Origin: Ch128b sp964527925 | GTDB taxonomy: Bacteria; Bacteroidota; Ignavibacteria; Ch128b | Assembly (NCBI GenBank): GCA_964527925.1 | Contig: CAZGQO010000013.1 | Span: 4,780-68,779 of the forward strand | Direction: 5' to 3' | Length of the DNA: 64,000 nucleotides | In this document: piece after piece, positions 9,242-19,080 of the stretch | Layout: each line of letters starts with the position of its first letter | Position numbering within the stretch: the stretch's first letter is position 1 | Made by a program: the position numbers and the translations under genes | The notes under the pieces: model-generated | The model's database searches: none | Seen by the model: the letters and a program-made list of their open reading frames with translations, nothing else | Told to the model about the DNA's origin: nothing

Positions 9242-10084
9242 TTATAATCCGAATGAAAATAATATTAAGCCAATTGTTATTCCAATTACAAAGTTGAAAA
9301 TTTTTATTTTAATTGAATCACTCAATGAGTATGAAAGCAGTGGAAGCATTCCATGTCCATCCTGAACAATTGAACTGGTCAATAAAACTGAAAAAGGAAT
9401 TACTCCATCAGCAAATAATTTTACAAAAATGATATGAGGACCAGATTCAGGAATCAATCCAACCAATGCACCAAGGAAGATAAACATAATTTTGTATTGT
9501 GAGCTGAGTTGATGGAGATTTAAATATTCAAGACTAAACTCGACAAATGTAAGTGCAATGAATGTCCAGATTGCAATTCTCCAGATATGTTTTTTAATAA
9601 TGTGATTCCACAAATGTTCAGATAAAAAATGTTTTAGCGACTTTTCGGTTTCATGGATAATCAGATTCTCACAATTTTCGCAGACTGGTATTTTATATCT
9701 GTTGACGACCTTATCAATTAAAATTCCAGCAACCACTCCAATTACAAACAAAAGAGCAAAAAGAATAATAGAAGTCTCTGGAATCATCGATAACATTACA
9801 TAAGCTTCATCTCCCGAGACGGCAATCATAGACCCTGCAAGTGCGCCAAAACTTATCAATCCATGCATATAGAGAGATACATTTGTAATTCCGCCAAAAC
9901 AACCTGGAATCACACCAATAAGTGATGCTAATACATACTGTCGATATTTATTTTTACCTTCAAGTAATAATTTAACTTTTCCATTCGTCCATGTATTTAT
10001 CAAATCAACAAGAACCATCATTAAAGCGACAATCAAAGTAATCTCAATTGTTTCAATCAATATTCGACCAAACAATTCCAACAT
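9242..10084 (-). CDS. Putative heavy-metal (manganese) exporter, ArsP_2/DUF2899 family
   Basis: This 280-residue polytopic membrane protein has two hydrophobic halves (about residues 1-125 and 165-280) around a hydrophilic middle containing CENCEN. The first half has the motif GCFGGITNVSLYMHG then GALAGSMIAVSGDEAYVM. The second repeats it as LVGLIPESGPHII and SSIVQDGHGMLPLLSYS, suggesting an internal duplication. This pattern is typical of a family annotated as putative 10-TM heavy-metal or manganese exporters. The substrate is inferred from that family only. The ATG has an AAGGGA site, and a promoter lies at 10136-10107. I found no yybP-ykoY-like riboswitch in the leader. Confidence 0.72.
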   Translation of the reverse strand: MLELFGRILIETIEITLIVALMMVLVDLINTWTNGKVKLLLEGKNKYRQYVLASLIGVIPGCFGGITNVSLYMHGLISFGALAGSMIAVSGDEAYVMLSMIPETSIILFALLFVIGVVAGILIDKVVNRYKIPVCENCENLIIHETEKSLKHFLSEHLWNHIIKKHIWRIAIWTFIALTFVEFSLEYLNLHQLSSQYKIMFIFLGALVGLIPESGPHIIFVKLFADGVIPFSVLLTSSIVQDGHGMLPLLSYSLSDSIKIKIFNFVIGITIGLILFSFGL

Positions 10085-10106
10085 TTTATTCCCTTAAGTT
10101 TTAGCA

Positions 10107-10136
10107 AAAATACATTACTTGATAATTAATCTACAA
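10107..10136 (-). promoter_or_regulatory. Candidate sigma70-type promoter of the exporter/thioesterase genes
   Basis: On the minus strand TTGTAG (10136-10131) and TATTTT (10112-10107) are separated by 18 bases. The predicted start of transcription gives a leader of about 15-20 bases with an AAGGGA ribosome binding site. This is a pattern match only, in AT-rich DNA. Confidence 0.45.
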
Positions 10137-10265
10137 TACAAAGACAAACGCTGCGAAATGGAATCATGAAACATTATATAGTTCTGAAAAAATCCAACAC
10201 TTGAGTTCATATCTTTATATTAAATCAATACAATGTTTGAATTCTCGAAAATTTATCTTTAGCAT

Positions 10266-10294
10266 TTGATTTATATAATTAGCATTGCTATCTT
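10266..10294 (+). promoter_or_regulatory. Candidate sigma70-type promoter of the barrel gene at 10327
   Basis: TTGATT (10266-10271) and TATCTT (10289-10294) are 17 bases apart. An AAGGAG Shine-Dalgarno follows at 10314-10319, just before the ATG at 10327. It is divergent from the exporter promoter in the same 242-base gap. Confidence 0.5.
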
Positions 10295-10326
10295 TACAAC
10301 AACAATAACAATTTAAGGAGCTGCTT

Positions 10327-11058
10327 ATGAAAAAATTAATTTTTACTTTAATTCTTTTTCTAACCTTTCATTCTTTTTCTTCAGCCTGTTTTGATACCTT
10401 TTTGTTTCTAAGAAAAGCGACAATGGTTTATCCATATAAATCATTGGTCTTAGAAGCAAATGGAGAGTATTCATTTACAAAATTCAAAGATCCATCTCAG
10501 GATATGTTTTTTACAATGGGAAGCCTTTACTATGGTCTGTTAAGAAATTTCTCCGTTCAATTTTCTGTTGGATCCGGTGAAAAACCGAGAGGAGAATTGA
10601 AGTTTGATTCTTATAGTATAAGAGGAGTTTATAATCTTTACTCTTCACCTTCCAATCAATACAACTTCAACTTAATTTTAGAACATCGAGGAATGTTCAC
10701 TGAAAAAGCTAATGAACTGGAAATATCCGCTCCGTTCATAACTCATAATTATGATATGACTTATGTGCTTCATCCAGTGATGAGTTATAGTCTTAATTCT
10801 AAAGACTTTTCAATCGGCGGACATCTTGGATTGTTTCACACATTTGAAAATAGCTTGATTGGTATTGGTGCAGAGTATTTAAGTACTCAAAGCAGCAGTA
10901 ATGCTGGACAAAGATTAACTCAAAGCGAATTTTCCACAAGCCTTTTCTTCGGGACTTATCTTGGAAACAGAATCTATTTACAGAATGAATTGGCAAAAGG
11001 ACTTTCAAATTCTCGAGATTTTGGCTTAGCAATTACGACAAAATTTATTTTGAATTAA
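10327..11058 (+). CDS. Hypothetical outer-membrane beta-barrel protein
   Basis: I do not recognise this 243-residue protein. A signal peptide (MKKLIFTLILFLTFHSFSSA) is followed by CFDTFLF and then alternating polar and hydrophobic strands (YSFTKFK, GLLRNFSVQFSVGSG, YNFNLILEHRG, IYLQNELAKG) ending in an aromatic or hydrophobic strand (FGLAITTKFILN). This fits a small outer-membrane barrel of about 10-12 strands. The cysteine after the signal peptide could be a lipobox (FSSAC), so a lipoprotein is also possible. It has a good ribosome binding site, its own promoter and a downstream hairpin, so it is probably monocistronic. Confidence 0.6.
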   Translation: MKKLIFTLILFLTFHSFSSACFDTFLFLRKATMVYPYKSLVLEANGEYSFTKFKDPSQDMFFTMGSLYYGLLRNFSVQFSVGSGEKPRGELKFDSYSIRGVYNLYSSPSNQYNFNLILEHRGMFTEKANELEISAPFITHNYDMTYVLHPVMSYSLNSKDFSIGGHLGLFHTFENSLIGIGAEYLSTQSSSNAGQRLTQSEFSTSLFFGTYLGNRIYLQNELAKGLSNSRDFGLAITTKFILN

Positions 11059-11102
11059 TTTCAATAAATGGAGTTTCGTTAGGGGAAATAGTTTACAACA
11101 TA

Positions 11103-11140
11103 AGAAGCTCAATCCATTTCTGATTGAGCTTCTCCATTTT
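11103..11140. terminator. Hairpin between convergent genes, probable terminator
   Basis: An 11-bp stem (AGAAGCTCAAT, 11103-11113, and ATTGAGCTTCT, 11123-11133) with a 9-base loop lies between the stops of the barrel gene (11058) and the GH3 fusion (11139). The T-tract after it is short (CCATTTT), so termination on the plus strand is likely but not certain. Confidence 0.65.
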
Positions 11141-13997
11141 AAAAATTAATATCAATAGTTTTGATTATCTCATTATGAATTAAAGGTCTGAAGGAAATAA
11201 TCTTTGTGTTTTCTCTTGTAGGATTAACTCGATTTGATAAAAGTACAATTATTAAATTTCTATCTTTATCAACCCAGCAGGATGTTCCAGTGAATCCAGT
11301 GTGGCCAAATGAATTTTCAGATATTAATCTGCCAGCTGAATTTTGATCAGATTTTGTATCCCAGCCAAATGCACGAGAAGAATTTTCTGAAAATCTTGTG
11401 GTAAATCTTTTGACTACAGAAGAATCAATAAATTGTTTTCCCTGATAATAACCATTCTGCAATAACATCTGAAGAAGAATTGAAACATCTTTTGCAGTTG
11501 AAAATAAACCAGCATGCCCTGCAACTCCATTTAATAAACTGGCAGTTTCATCGTGAACCTCACCATGAATTAATTTCATTCTCCAGTAATTATCAATCTC
11601 TGTCGGTGCAATTCGAGACAATAAATTTTTAGATGGATTGAAGAATGTGTTTATCATTCCAAGAGGATTAAAAATTTCTTTTCTGCAAAATTCATCAAGA
11701 GATTGATTTGTCATTGATTCAATTATTTTGCCCATCAAAATCATTCCAAGATCAGAATAAATTGTTTTTGATCCAGGTTCATACTCTAATTCAGTTTGTA
11801 AAATATCATTTATCACTTCGTCTTCTGATTTACAGAAAGCATAAAATCGCTTGTAAGCTGGTAATCCACTATTGTGGAGAAGTAAATTTTTGACCAGAAC
11901 TTTTTCTTTGTTTTTTCCGATGAATTCTGGCAAATAAAATTGAACTGGTTTTTCAATATCGAGCAAGCCTTTTGAGACAAGCAACATAGTTGCAGTTGTT
12001 GTTGCAATTACTTTTGTTAAAGATGCGAGATCATAAATTGTATTCGTTTCCACATTTCTCGAATTAAGGTCATAGGTTAAGTGACCAAAAGCTTTGTGAC
12101 GAAGAATTTTTCCATCTTTCGCAATTAATAAAACACATCCTGGAAAAACTGAATCTCTTATCGCTGATTCAATTAACGAGTCAACTCTGCTGAAAATTTT
12201 CTTTCCAAGCTTAGAATAATTCCTGCTTTCATCGAGTAATGCACTCTTCGATAATTTTATTCCATCACCAGATTTTATGTTAGCTTTTGGAATTGAGATT
12301 GGTGATTTAGCTTCAATTGAGATTTCACCGAATAAAGCTTCAACCGCTGCAATCTCAGTAAATTTTGAATCACCATAAGTATTCAAGTATACATCAACAT
12401 CTGGAAATTCAGAAAGCACATAAGGATTACCATGAGAAATCATCACGATTGGTTTGTTCATTTTCAAAAAAGAATAAATTAATTCTGACTGTTCTTTTTT
12501 AAGTCCAATTGTTCCCTGATAAGAACGAACTCGCAAATAGATTGAGATAATTATTACATCCGATTGTTTTGCAAAATTTAATGCGTTGTTGTCATCATCT
12601 TTATCACTATTCAGAAGAATTCGAGTGGTTTGAAGTTGTGGAATTCTTTGTTTAAGATTTTTATCGAACAAGTCTCCATCTGATTCATTTCGAGTATCAG
12701 AAATAATAAAATGAGAATATTTGATTTCAGGATTTTGTGAAAGAGGCAGAAGATTGTTTTTGTTTTTCAAGAGAGTTATTGATTTACGAGCAATTCTTCT
12801 TGCTAAATTTTGATGTTCTTCTTTTCCAACCACAGAAGATATTTTATCAATATCAACAAACCGATTCTTATCAAGACCCAGCCACTTTTTAGCCGTCAAA
12901 ATTTTTCTAACCGAATAATCTAATCTCGATTCATCCAGTTCTCCCCTCTTTACTGCACGAATTATTGCATCGATTGCTTCTTCTGGATTATCGGGAAATA
13001 AAATGCAATCATGACCAGCTTTAATTGCTCGAATAGTTACTTCAGCTGTTGAAAAATAATTTGTGACTCCGTGCATATTCATTGCATCAGTTACAATCAA
13101 ACCATTAAATCCAAATTTTTCTTTCAACAAATCAGTTATGATTTTTTTCGAAAGCGATGCAGGGATTCCCGAATCACCTTCAATTGAAGGAACAGCAAGA
13201 TGTCCAACCATGATTGACAATACGCCATTTTCAATATTCGATTTGAAAGGAGATAACTCAATTTGCATCAGTTCATCTTGATTCGATTTTAGAACAGGTA
13301 AATCAAGATGTGAATCAACGCATGTGTTTCCGTGTCCAGGAAAATGTTTGGAAGTGGCTATCATATTTTTCTCTTGAAGTCCACGAATGAATGCGTTCGA
13401 ATGTTTTGCAACAAGTTCAGGGGTTTCTCCAAACGAACGAACATTAATAATTGGATTATCTGGATTATTATTCACATCAGCAACGGGTGCGTAATTTTGA
13501 TGAACACCTATTGCCCTTCCTTCTTCAGCAATAACTTTCGCCATTTCATAGGTTAAATTTTCATCGTCTGCAGCACCAAGAGCCATCACATTTGGAAATG
13601 GAGTTGCACCTTCAATTCGCATAGAAACTCCATGTTCGTAATCAGCTGCAACAAGAAGTGGAATCTTTGCAAGCCTTTGCATCTTGTTTGTCAAAATTGC
13701 CTGCTCGTAAAGTTCGCTTATAAAGAATATCAGTCCACCAACATGTTTTTCTTTTACCAGATATTCGAGCCGTTGGTACTCTGGACTATCTTCACTTAAA
13801 TAAACACCATAAATATTCGGAAAGACCATTTGTCCTGCTTTTTCTTCAAGTGTCATTTGAGATAAGGTTGACTCCACCCACTCATCGATTGGCTGGGAAA
13901 ATATTTCTACATTTGTGAATTCTTTTGTATTCATTATGAAACATCCTGGAATTAATAAGAGAAGAAGAGCAATTTTTGATTTTATGAACTTTTTCAT
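11139..13997 (-). CDS. GH3 beta-N-acetylhexosaminidase fused to a serine beta-lactamase-type domain, probable lipoprotein
   Basis: This 952-residue two-enzyme protein starts with a signal peptide and a likely lipobox cysteine (IPGC, Cys19). Residues about 35-375 are a GH3 catalytic domain of NagZ type: KHFPGHGN at 217-224, and VTDAMNMHG with the candidate nucleophile Asp304. A GH3 C-terminal domain follows to about residue 570. From about 595 a class C beta-lactamase/DD-peptidase fold has SLTK (Ser659, Lys662), YSD and HTG motifs. The fusion suggests combined cutting of GlcNAc-anhydroMurNAc sugars and peptide or ester groups of cell-wall fragments, at the outer membrane or in the periplasm. 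The ATG at 13997 is chosen over a TTG two codons earlier. It lies 26 bases downstream of recQ. Confidence 0.85.
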   Translation of the reverse strand: MKKFIKSKIALLLLLIPGCFIMNTKEFTNVEIFSQPIDEWVESTLSQMTLEEKAGQMVFPNIYGVYLSEDSPEYQRLEYLVKEKHVGGLIFFISELYEQAILTNKMQRLAKIPLLVAADYEHGVSMRIEGATPFPNVMALGAADDENLTYEMAKVIAEEGRAIGVHQNYAPVADVNNNPDNPIINVRSFGETPELVAKHSNAFIRGLQEKNMIATSKHFPGHGNTCVDSHLDLPVLKSNQDELMQIELSPFKSNIENGVLSIMVGHLAVPSIEGDSGIPASLSKKIITDLLKEKFGFNGLIVTDAMNMHGVTNYFSTAEVTIRAIKAGHDCILFPDNPEEAIDAIIRAVKRGELDESRLDYSVRKILTAKKWLGLDKNRFVDIDKISSVVGKEEHQNLARRIARKSITLLKNKNNLLPLSQNPEIKYSHFIISDTRNESDGDLFDKNLKQRIPQLQTTRILLNSDKDDDNNALNFAKQSDVIIISIYLRVRSYQGTIGLKKEQSELIYSFLKMNKPIVMISHGNPYVLSEFPDVDVYLNTYGDSKFTEIAAVEALFGEISIEAKSPISIPKANIKSGDGIKLSKSALLDESRNYSKLGKKIFSRVDSLIESAIRDSVFPGCVLLIAKDGKILRHKAFGHLTYDLNSRNVETNTIYDLASLTKVIATTTATMLLVSKGLLDIEKPVQFYLPEFIGKNKEKVLVKNLLLHNSGLPAYKRFYAFCKSEDEVINDILQTELEYEPGSKTIYSDLGMILMGKIIESMTNQSLDEFCRKEIFNPLGMINTFFNPSKNLLSRIAPTEIDNYWRMKLIHGEVHDETASLLNGVAGHAGLFSTAKDVSILLQMLLQNGYYQGKQFIDSSVVKRFTTRFSENSSRAFGWDTKSDQNSAGRLISENSFGHTGFTGTSCWVDKDRNLIIVLLSNRVNPTRENTKIISFRPLIHNEIIKTIDINF

Positions 13998-14023
13998 TTT
14001 CAAAGTACTTTTATTGAAAATAA

Positions 14024-16690
14024 TTAATTGATCAATAAATTTTTCTTAAGAATTGAAGATTTTTCTCGCCATTTCAAATAAATTCTGAGTTCCGCAAAGC
14101 TAATTTCTTCAGGCAGTTTTGATTTAATCATCGGGAGAAATTTTGATTCCGTCTCTTTTAAAACTTTTTCCATTAACTGTATATGTTCATTTGGAATTAT
14201 TTTTCGTATATCGAAATCAAAATTGTTTTCAATTAGTGAAATTATATGATCAGCTACAATTGTTTCACTTAAATTTCTCATCTCACAAATTTCGATTAAA
14301 CTCATACCGTTTTTTATCATATTAAATGTAATTCTCACACTCTCCGGCAATTTACTTTCATTTTGATCCATCGATGTTTCTGCTTCTGATAAGAAACTAT
14401 TTATTTCTTCAATCATCTCATTGCTGCATTTCAAGAAAATTTTTTCTGTCATACCAGAAATCGTTCGAAATTCTTCTCTGGTTCTTGGCATTACTACAGA
14501 AATCTCTCTAAGTAAATCATCAGGACAAACAAAATTTTCGGGTTGATTAAATTTGCTGGCAATTTTTTTTCGAAGATTTTTCAGACGATCATAAAGCGAT
14601 AAGTTTTTTCTTAAGTCAACTGTAGTTGATGATTTGGTCGTCTTTGGTTCAATCTTAATTTCTGTTATTTGTTGATTGTTTAATTCGTCTAATCCTTTGG
14701 ATGTAATGGAAAGAGTCGGATAAAGTGACGGTGATTTTTCAATCTTATCCTGAACAATCAATTCATTGATTTTCGTTTTTATTTTTTCTTTATCAATTCC
14801 GCTTAAAAAACCATAGGTTGAAACATTAAATAACTTATACTCCATAATTTTTTTTGATTTCGATCCACGCAGAATGTCTATAATAGTATTTGTCCCAAAT
14901 TTACCGTTGACTTCTTTAATCGTTTTTAAAATTTCTTTTTCGATATTTATTGAAGATAGATCGAAAATCGATTTTTTTGATTTGCAATTATCACAATTTT
15001 CACAGCTGAAATTATCACTTACATCTTCACCAAAATATTTTAAAATAAATTTCCAGCGGCACTCATTAGTAAAAATAAAATTCTCCATTTCATTGAGTCT
15101 TTTAATGCCTCGAGCTAAATGCAATTCTAAGTCAGCGAAATTAATTGGAAGTTGATCAGAATAAATTCTTGGTGAAGTGAAATAAAATCCTTGGTTAAAA
15201 GTGATGAGTTTATATTCAATTATTCCACTCTGATCTAACTCTTCGAGTATTTCCTCAATCTGAGTTCTTAATAAATCTGTTAAATTGATAATCGTCAAAA
15301 GATTAACCTTAATGAGTTTTTGTGTAATTGATGAACCAAATTTTCTGAAGAGTGTTTCAATCAGAATTTGTTCGTTAGTCGTCAGGCGACTTTTAATTTC
15401 ATTATAATTAACATAGGTGATTAAAATTTTAATCATCAAATAATCATTCTCAGAGACAAATCTTATTAAATCATTCCTTTCTAAAATTGATATGATCGAT
15501 TGTATTTGTTGAGTCGATAAATTTTCATTGAGAATACTGTTAATGAGTTTGTAATCAAGAGAAATGATTTTTCTACTTTCTTCACCAATCTTCAATCCGA
15601 TAAAATCATTAAATCTCTCATAAAATTTAATTATGGTTTGTCTTGATGGGAAAGCATTTGAAAGAAAAAATTCATGAATTTTTCTGTCTGAATTTGAATA
15701 AATTAAATACGCAAAAGCTTTAAAGCCGTCTCGCCCAGCACGACCAATCTCCTGATAATAACTCTCAATTGATCCAGACATTCCATAATGTATAACTGCA
15801 CGAATATCTGGTTTATTAATTCCCATTCCGAAAGCATTTGTTGCGACAATTACTTCCGATTTATTATTAATAAAAAACTCTTGAATTGACTTTCTCTCTT
15901 CATTTGTCATACCTGCATGATAAGGAAGCGAAGAAATATTTTTTGCAATCAGTTTTTCGTTTAGTTCTTCCGTTTCCCGTCGTGTTGATGCATAAATAAT
16001 TTTTGATCCTTCAACCTGTTTGATAACATCAAGAAGTTTTTCAAATCTGTTTTTGAGATTAAATACTTCGATGAAAATATTTGGACGGTAAAATCCTTTG
16101 ACAAAAATTTTTGGCGATTGTAACTCAAGCTTTTCTACTATGTCTGACCTAACTTCTGGAGTTGCTGTGGCTGTGAATGCTGCAATAGGGCATCGAGGAA
16201 TTTCTCTAAAAACTTCGGCTATCTTCAAGTAACTCGGTCTGAAATCATGTCCCCATTGACTTATGCAATGAGCTTCATCAACAGCAAGTAAAGAGATTTT
16301 TGTTTTCTTGATTAACTCAACAAAATTATCTGTGATAAATTTTTCAGGTGATACATACAAAAGTTTTATCTTTCCATTTTCAATTTGAGCTGCAACCTGC
16401 TGTTGTTCATAAAATGTTAAGAAGCTGTTTAAGTAAGCTGCGGGAATTTTATCTTTAATTTGTGCAACCTGATCCTGCATCAATGAAATTAATGGCGAGA
16501 TAACTATTGTAAGTCCATTAAAAATTTTTGCGGGGAGTTGATAACAAATTGACTTTCCAGCACCGGTTGGTAAGATTGCAAGTACATCTTTTTGTAAAAG
16601 AATTGAAGATATTATCTCTTTTTGCGGTGAGCGAAAACTTGCAAAGCCAAAAGTCTCAAATAAAATTTCTTCAAGATTAAAATTTTTCAT
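14024..16690 (-). CDS. recQ: ATP-dependent DNA helicase RecQ with long C-terminal extension
   Basis: This 888-residue 3'-5' superfamily 2 helicase acts in recombination and fork repair. Helicase motifs are clear: TGAGKS at 42-47, DEAHCISQWGHDFRPSY, and GRAGRDG in motif VI. A zinc-binding subdomain (NECRW...CENCDNC) and winged helix follow. An HRDC-like region (about 690-760) comes next, and then a C-terminal helix-turn-helix module (ICEMRNLSETIVADHI) of the type seen at the end of some long RecQs. E. coli RecQ is about 610 residues, so roughly 280 are added. I use the ATG at 16690 (MKNFNLEEILFETFGF) rather than a TTG four codons upstream. Confidence 0.93.
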   Translation of the reverse strand: MKNFNLEEILFETFGFASFRSPQKEIISSILLQKDVLAILPTGAGKSICYQLPAKIFNGLTIVISPLISLMQDQVAQIKDKIPAAYLNSFLTFYEQQQVAAQIENGKIKLLYVSPEKFITDNFVELIKKTKISLLAVDEAHCISQWGHDFRPSYLKIAEVFREIPRCPIAAFTATATPEVRSDIVEKLELQSPKIFVKGFYRPNIFIEVFNLKNRFEKLLDVIKQVEGSKIIYASTRRETEELNEKLIAKNISSLPYHAGMTNEERKSIQEFFINNKSEVIVATNAFGMGINKPDIRAVIHYGMSGSIESYYQEIGRAGRDGFKAFAYLIYSNSDRKIHEFFLSNAFPSRQTIIKFYERFNDFIGLKIGEESRKIISLDYKLINSILNENLSTQQIQSIISILERNDLIRFVSENDYLMIKILITYVNYNEIKSRLTTNEQILIETLFRKFGSSITQKLIKVNLLTIINLTDLLRTQIEEILEELDQSGIIEYKLITFNQGFYFTSPRIYSDQLPINFADLELHLARGIKRLNEMENFIFTNECRWKFILKYFGEDVSDNFSCENCDNCKSKKSIFDLSSINIEKEILKTIKEVNGKFGTNTIIDILRGSKSKKIMEYKLFNVSTYGFLSGIDKEKIKTKINELIVQDKIEKSPSLYPTLSITSKGLDELNNQQITEIKIEPKTTKSSTTVDLRKNLSLYDRLKNLRKKIASKFNQPENFVCPDDLLREISVVMPRTREEFRTISGMTEKIFLKCSNEMIEEINSFLSEAETSMDQNESKLPESVRITFNMIKNGMSLIEICEMRNLSETIVADHIISLIENNFDFDIRKIIPNEHIQLMEKVLKETESKFLPMIKSKLPEEISFAELRIYLKWREKSSILKKNLLIN

Positions 16691-16842
16691 TTCGAATTTC
16701 AAAAAGTAGATGTGATTTCAATTCTTAATCAATTCTAAAATACAATTTTTTAATGTTGATATTAATTGAGGAATGGAAATTTATTTTGAAAGTTGTTTCT
16801 AAATTAAAATAATTCTTAAAGAATTAGTGGATGTTTTAGAAA

Positions 16843-18306
16843 TCATTTACCTGTGATCAATTTATAAAGCTGTAAGTATTTCTTCGCAGAAGAATTCCAT
16901 GAGAAATCTGCTTTCATAGCATTAATCTGGATTTGCTTCCAGATTTTTTTGTTTTGAAATTTTTCAATAGCTCGATTTATTGCATCTATCATTGCCTGAC
17001 TTGAATAATCTTCAAACACGAATCCAGTTCCGTTTTTCAAACCAAGCTTTTCATAATAATCCCAATCATGAACTGTATCTGCAAGTCCGCCAGTTTTTCT
17101 TACAATTGGAACTGTACCATATTTCAAGCTATAAATTTGATTTAAACCGCAAGGTTCGTATCTGGAAGGCATAAGAAACATATCGGCACCTGCTTCAATC
17201 AAGTGAGCAAGTCGATTATCAAAACCAAGTTTTACAGCAAATTTATCGGGAAAAGAATAATGGAGCCCCCTGAAAAAATCTTCGTACTTTTCTTCACCTG
17301 AACCAAGAACTACAAATCTGCAATTCAATTGAGTTATCTCGTCTACGGCACCAATAAAGAGATCAAAACCTTTTTGAGAAACAAGTCGAGAAACAATTCC
17401 AATTAAAGGCGTCTCCTTATCTTCCGGCAGATGAAAATATTTTAAGAGTTCAATTTTATTTTTTGTTTTTCGGTAGAGTGATTTTTCTGAATATCTAAAG
17501 GGTATCAATTTGTCTGTTCTTGGATTCCACTCACTGTAATCGATTCCATTCAGTATTCCAAAAAGTTTATCTTTTTTTGATTGAAGAACTTTCTCCATTC
17601 TACCGCCCAATTCTGGAGTTAAAATTTCTCTTGCGTAAGACTCACTGACAGTGGTGATTGCATCAGAGAATTCAATCCCTGCTTTTAAGAAAGAAACTTT
17701 ACCGTGAAACTCGAGTGGTCCGCCGAGATAAAAATATTTTCCATCGAGGTGATTTTTGTAAATTAAATCTGGAGAAAAATTACCCTGATATTCGATGTTG
17801 TGAATGGTGAATAAAAACTTCGTGTTCTTGAAAAGTAAGTCCCATCCATAATGTTGTTTTAGAATTACAGGCAACAAACCACAGGGCCAATCGTTCAGGT
17901 GAATAATATCGGGATCCCATTGTAATCTCTGACAAATCTCAATTACACTTTTAGAAAAAGTTAAAAATCGTTCGCCTTCATCGTTATCATTGGTATAAAT
18001 TGAATCTCGATTGAAATGCTGCTTCGAATCAACAAAATAAACTTCAATGTTTGAGTCATCGGGCAATAATTTTTTGAAAGTCTGGATTGAATACTCTTTT
18101 TCTGAAATGGTTACTTTGATTTCATTAATATCAAAACAGTAATGCAATTCTTCACGCCATGGGTCAATAAATGAATAACGTGGAATAAATATTTTAACTT
18201 CACAACCAAGCTTACTCAATGCTTTAGGCAACGACTTTGCAACATCAGCAAGTCCACCAACTTTAGCAATTGGAGAAAGTTCTGTTGTTATGAATGCAAT
18301 CTTCAT
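16843..18306 (-). CDS. glgA: Glycogen (starch) synthase, GT5
   Basis: This 487-residue GT-B enzyme transfers glucose from ADP-glucose to alpha-1,4-glucan ends. The N-terminal MKIAFITTELSPIAKVGGLADV carries the KxGGL nucleotide-sugar motif. Other signatures are HNIEYQG, GILNGIDYSEWNPRTD, GIVSRLVSQKGFD and the C-terminal E-x7-E motif EPCGLNQIYSLKYGTVP. It acts in cytoplasmic glycogen synthesis. It lies 6 bases after larB on the same strand, so it is probably read from the larE-larB transcript, although no functional link is known. The ribosome binding site is weak, consistent with coupling. Confidence 0.95.
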   Translation of the reverse strand: MKIAFITTELSPIAKVGGLADVAKSLPKALSKLGCEVKIFIPRYSFIDPWREELHYCFDINEIKVTISEKEYSIQTFKKLLPDDSNIEVYFVDSKQHFNRDSIYTNDNDEGERFLTFSKSVIEICQRLQWDPDIIHLNDWPCGLLPVILKQHYGWDLLFKNTKFLFTIHNIEYQGNFSPDLIYKNHLDGKYFYLGGPLEFHGKVSFLKAGIEFSDAITTVSESYAREILTPELGGRMEKVLQSKKDKLFGILNGIDYSEWNPRTDKLIPFRYSEKSLYRKTKNKIELLKYFHLPEDKETPLIGIVSRLVSQKGFDLFIGAVDEITQLNCRFVVLGSGEEKYEDFFRGLHYSFPDKFAVKLGFDNRLAHLIEAGADMFLMPSRYEPCGLNQIYSLKYGTVPIVRKTGGLADTVHDWDYYEKLGLKNGTGFVFEDYSSQAMIDAINRAIEKFQNKKIWKQIQINAMKADFSWNSSAKKYLQLYKLITGK

Positions 18307-18312
18307 TCAACA

Positions 18313-19080
18313 CTACTTTTTATTCCTATTTTCGATTACATTTAGAATTTTGATAGCCGCAGCTGCAGCTCCAACTCCATTGTTTATGTTAACAACAGTA
18401 ATGCCGGGAGAACAACTTGTGAGCATTGCAAACAAAGCAGTAAAGCCCTGCAATGATGTTCCATAACCAATGCTTGTGGGAATTGCAATTATTGGCTGAT
18501 GAAACAATCCGCCAATTACTGAAGGAAGTGCGCCTTCCATTCCTGCAGCAACAATCAACACATCACAGGTTTTAATTTTTTCATACTTTGAAAATATTCT
18601 GTGAATACCTGCAACACCAATATCATAAAATTTCTCGTGATTTATATTTAATGCCTGTAAAATTATACTTGCTTCTTCGCAAACAGGAATATCAGTTGTG
18701 CCTGCAGAAATTAATGCAACTTTTCCATTGATTTTTGATTTTGATTTACCAATAAAAAAAGATCTGCCTTCGAAAGAGAAAACACCATTCTTAAATTTTT
18801 TCTTTATCACTTTCAGCTTATCTTCTGAACATCTTGTTCCAACGACGAGTTTTTTTTCTTTATATAATTCAGCGATTATTTTAAGAATTTTATCAATTGA
18901 CTTATTCTCGCAATAAATTATCTCAGGGATTAAAGTTCTTTTCTCTCTGTGTAAATCAATCTCTGCAAATTCAAATTGAAGTAAAGAAATGTTTTTCTCA
19001 ATAAAATCGAGAAGTTCTTCAATGGAAATTTTGGCGTTCTTATAATCTTCAAGATATTTTTTTAATTCGTTTTCTTTCAT
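18313..19080 (-). CDS. larB: Nickel-pincer cofactor biosynthesis protein LarB
   Basis: This 255-residue enzyme is predicted to carboxylate nicotinic acid adenine dinucleotide to pyridinium-3,5-biscarboxylic acid mononucleotide, the first step to the nickel-pincer nucleotide of lactate racemase. The C-terminal PurE-like domain shows ALISAGTTDIPVCEEA, DIGVAGIHR, VLIVAAGMEGALPSVIGGL, AIPTSIGYG and NINNGVGAAAAA. The ATG overlaps the larE stop as ATGA, so the two are coupled. The larC nickel insertase and the racemase larA are not in this window. Confidence 0.92.
   Translation of the reverse strand: MKENELKKYLEDYKNAKISIEELLDFIEKNISLLQFEFAEIDLHREKRTLIPEIIYCENKSIDKILKIIAELYKEKKLVVGTRCSEDKLKVIKKKFKNGVFSFEGRSFFIGKSKSKINGKVALISAGTTDIPVCEEASIILQALNINHEKFYDIGVAGIHRIFSKYEKIKTCDVLIVAAGMEGALPSVIGGLFHQPIIAIPTSIGYGTSLQGFTALFAMLTSCSPGITVVNINNGVGAAAAAIKILNVIENRNKK

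Noticed and set aside
10265..10296. Bacteroidetes-type promoter (TTTG, about 20 bases, TAnnTTTG)
   Set aside because: The match here and before ppiD can equally be read as sigma70 -35/-10 boxes with 17-base spacing. The clear TTGACA/TATATT at 54481-54454 favours the sigma70 reading.
10085..10326. Manganese (yybP-ykoY) riboswitch before the exporter gene
   Set aside because: The leader is short and AT-rich, with no conserved paired regions or terminator that would fit.
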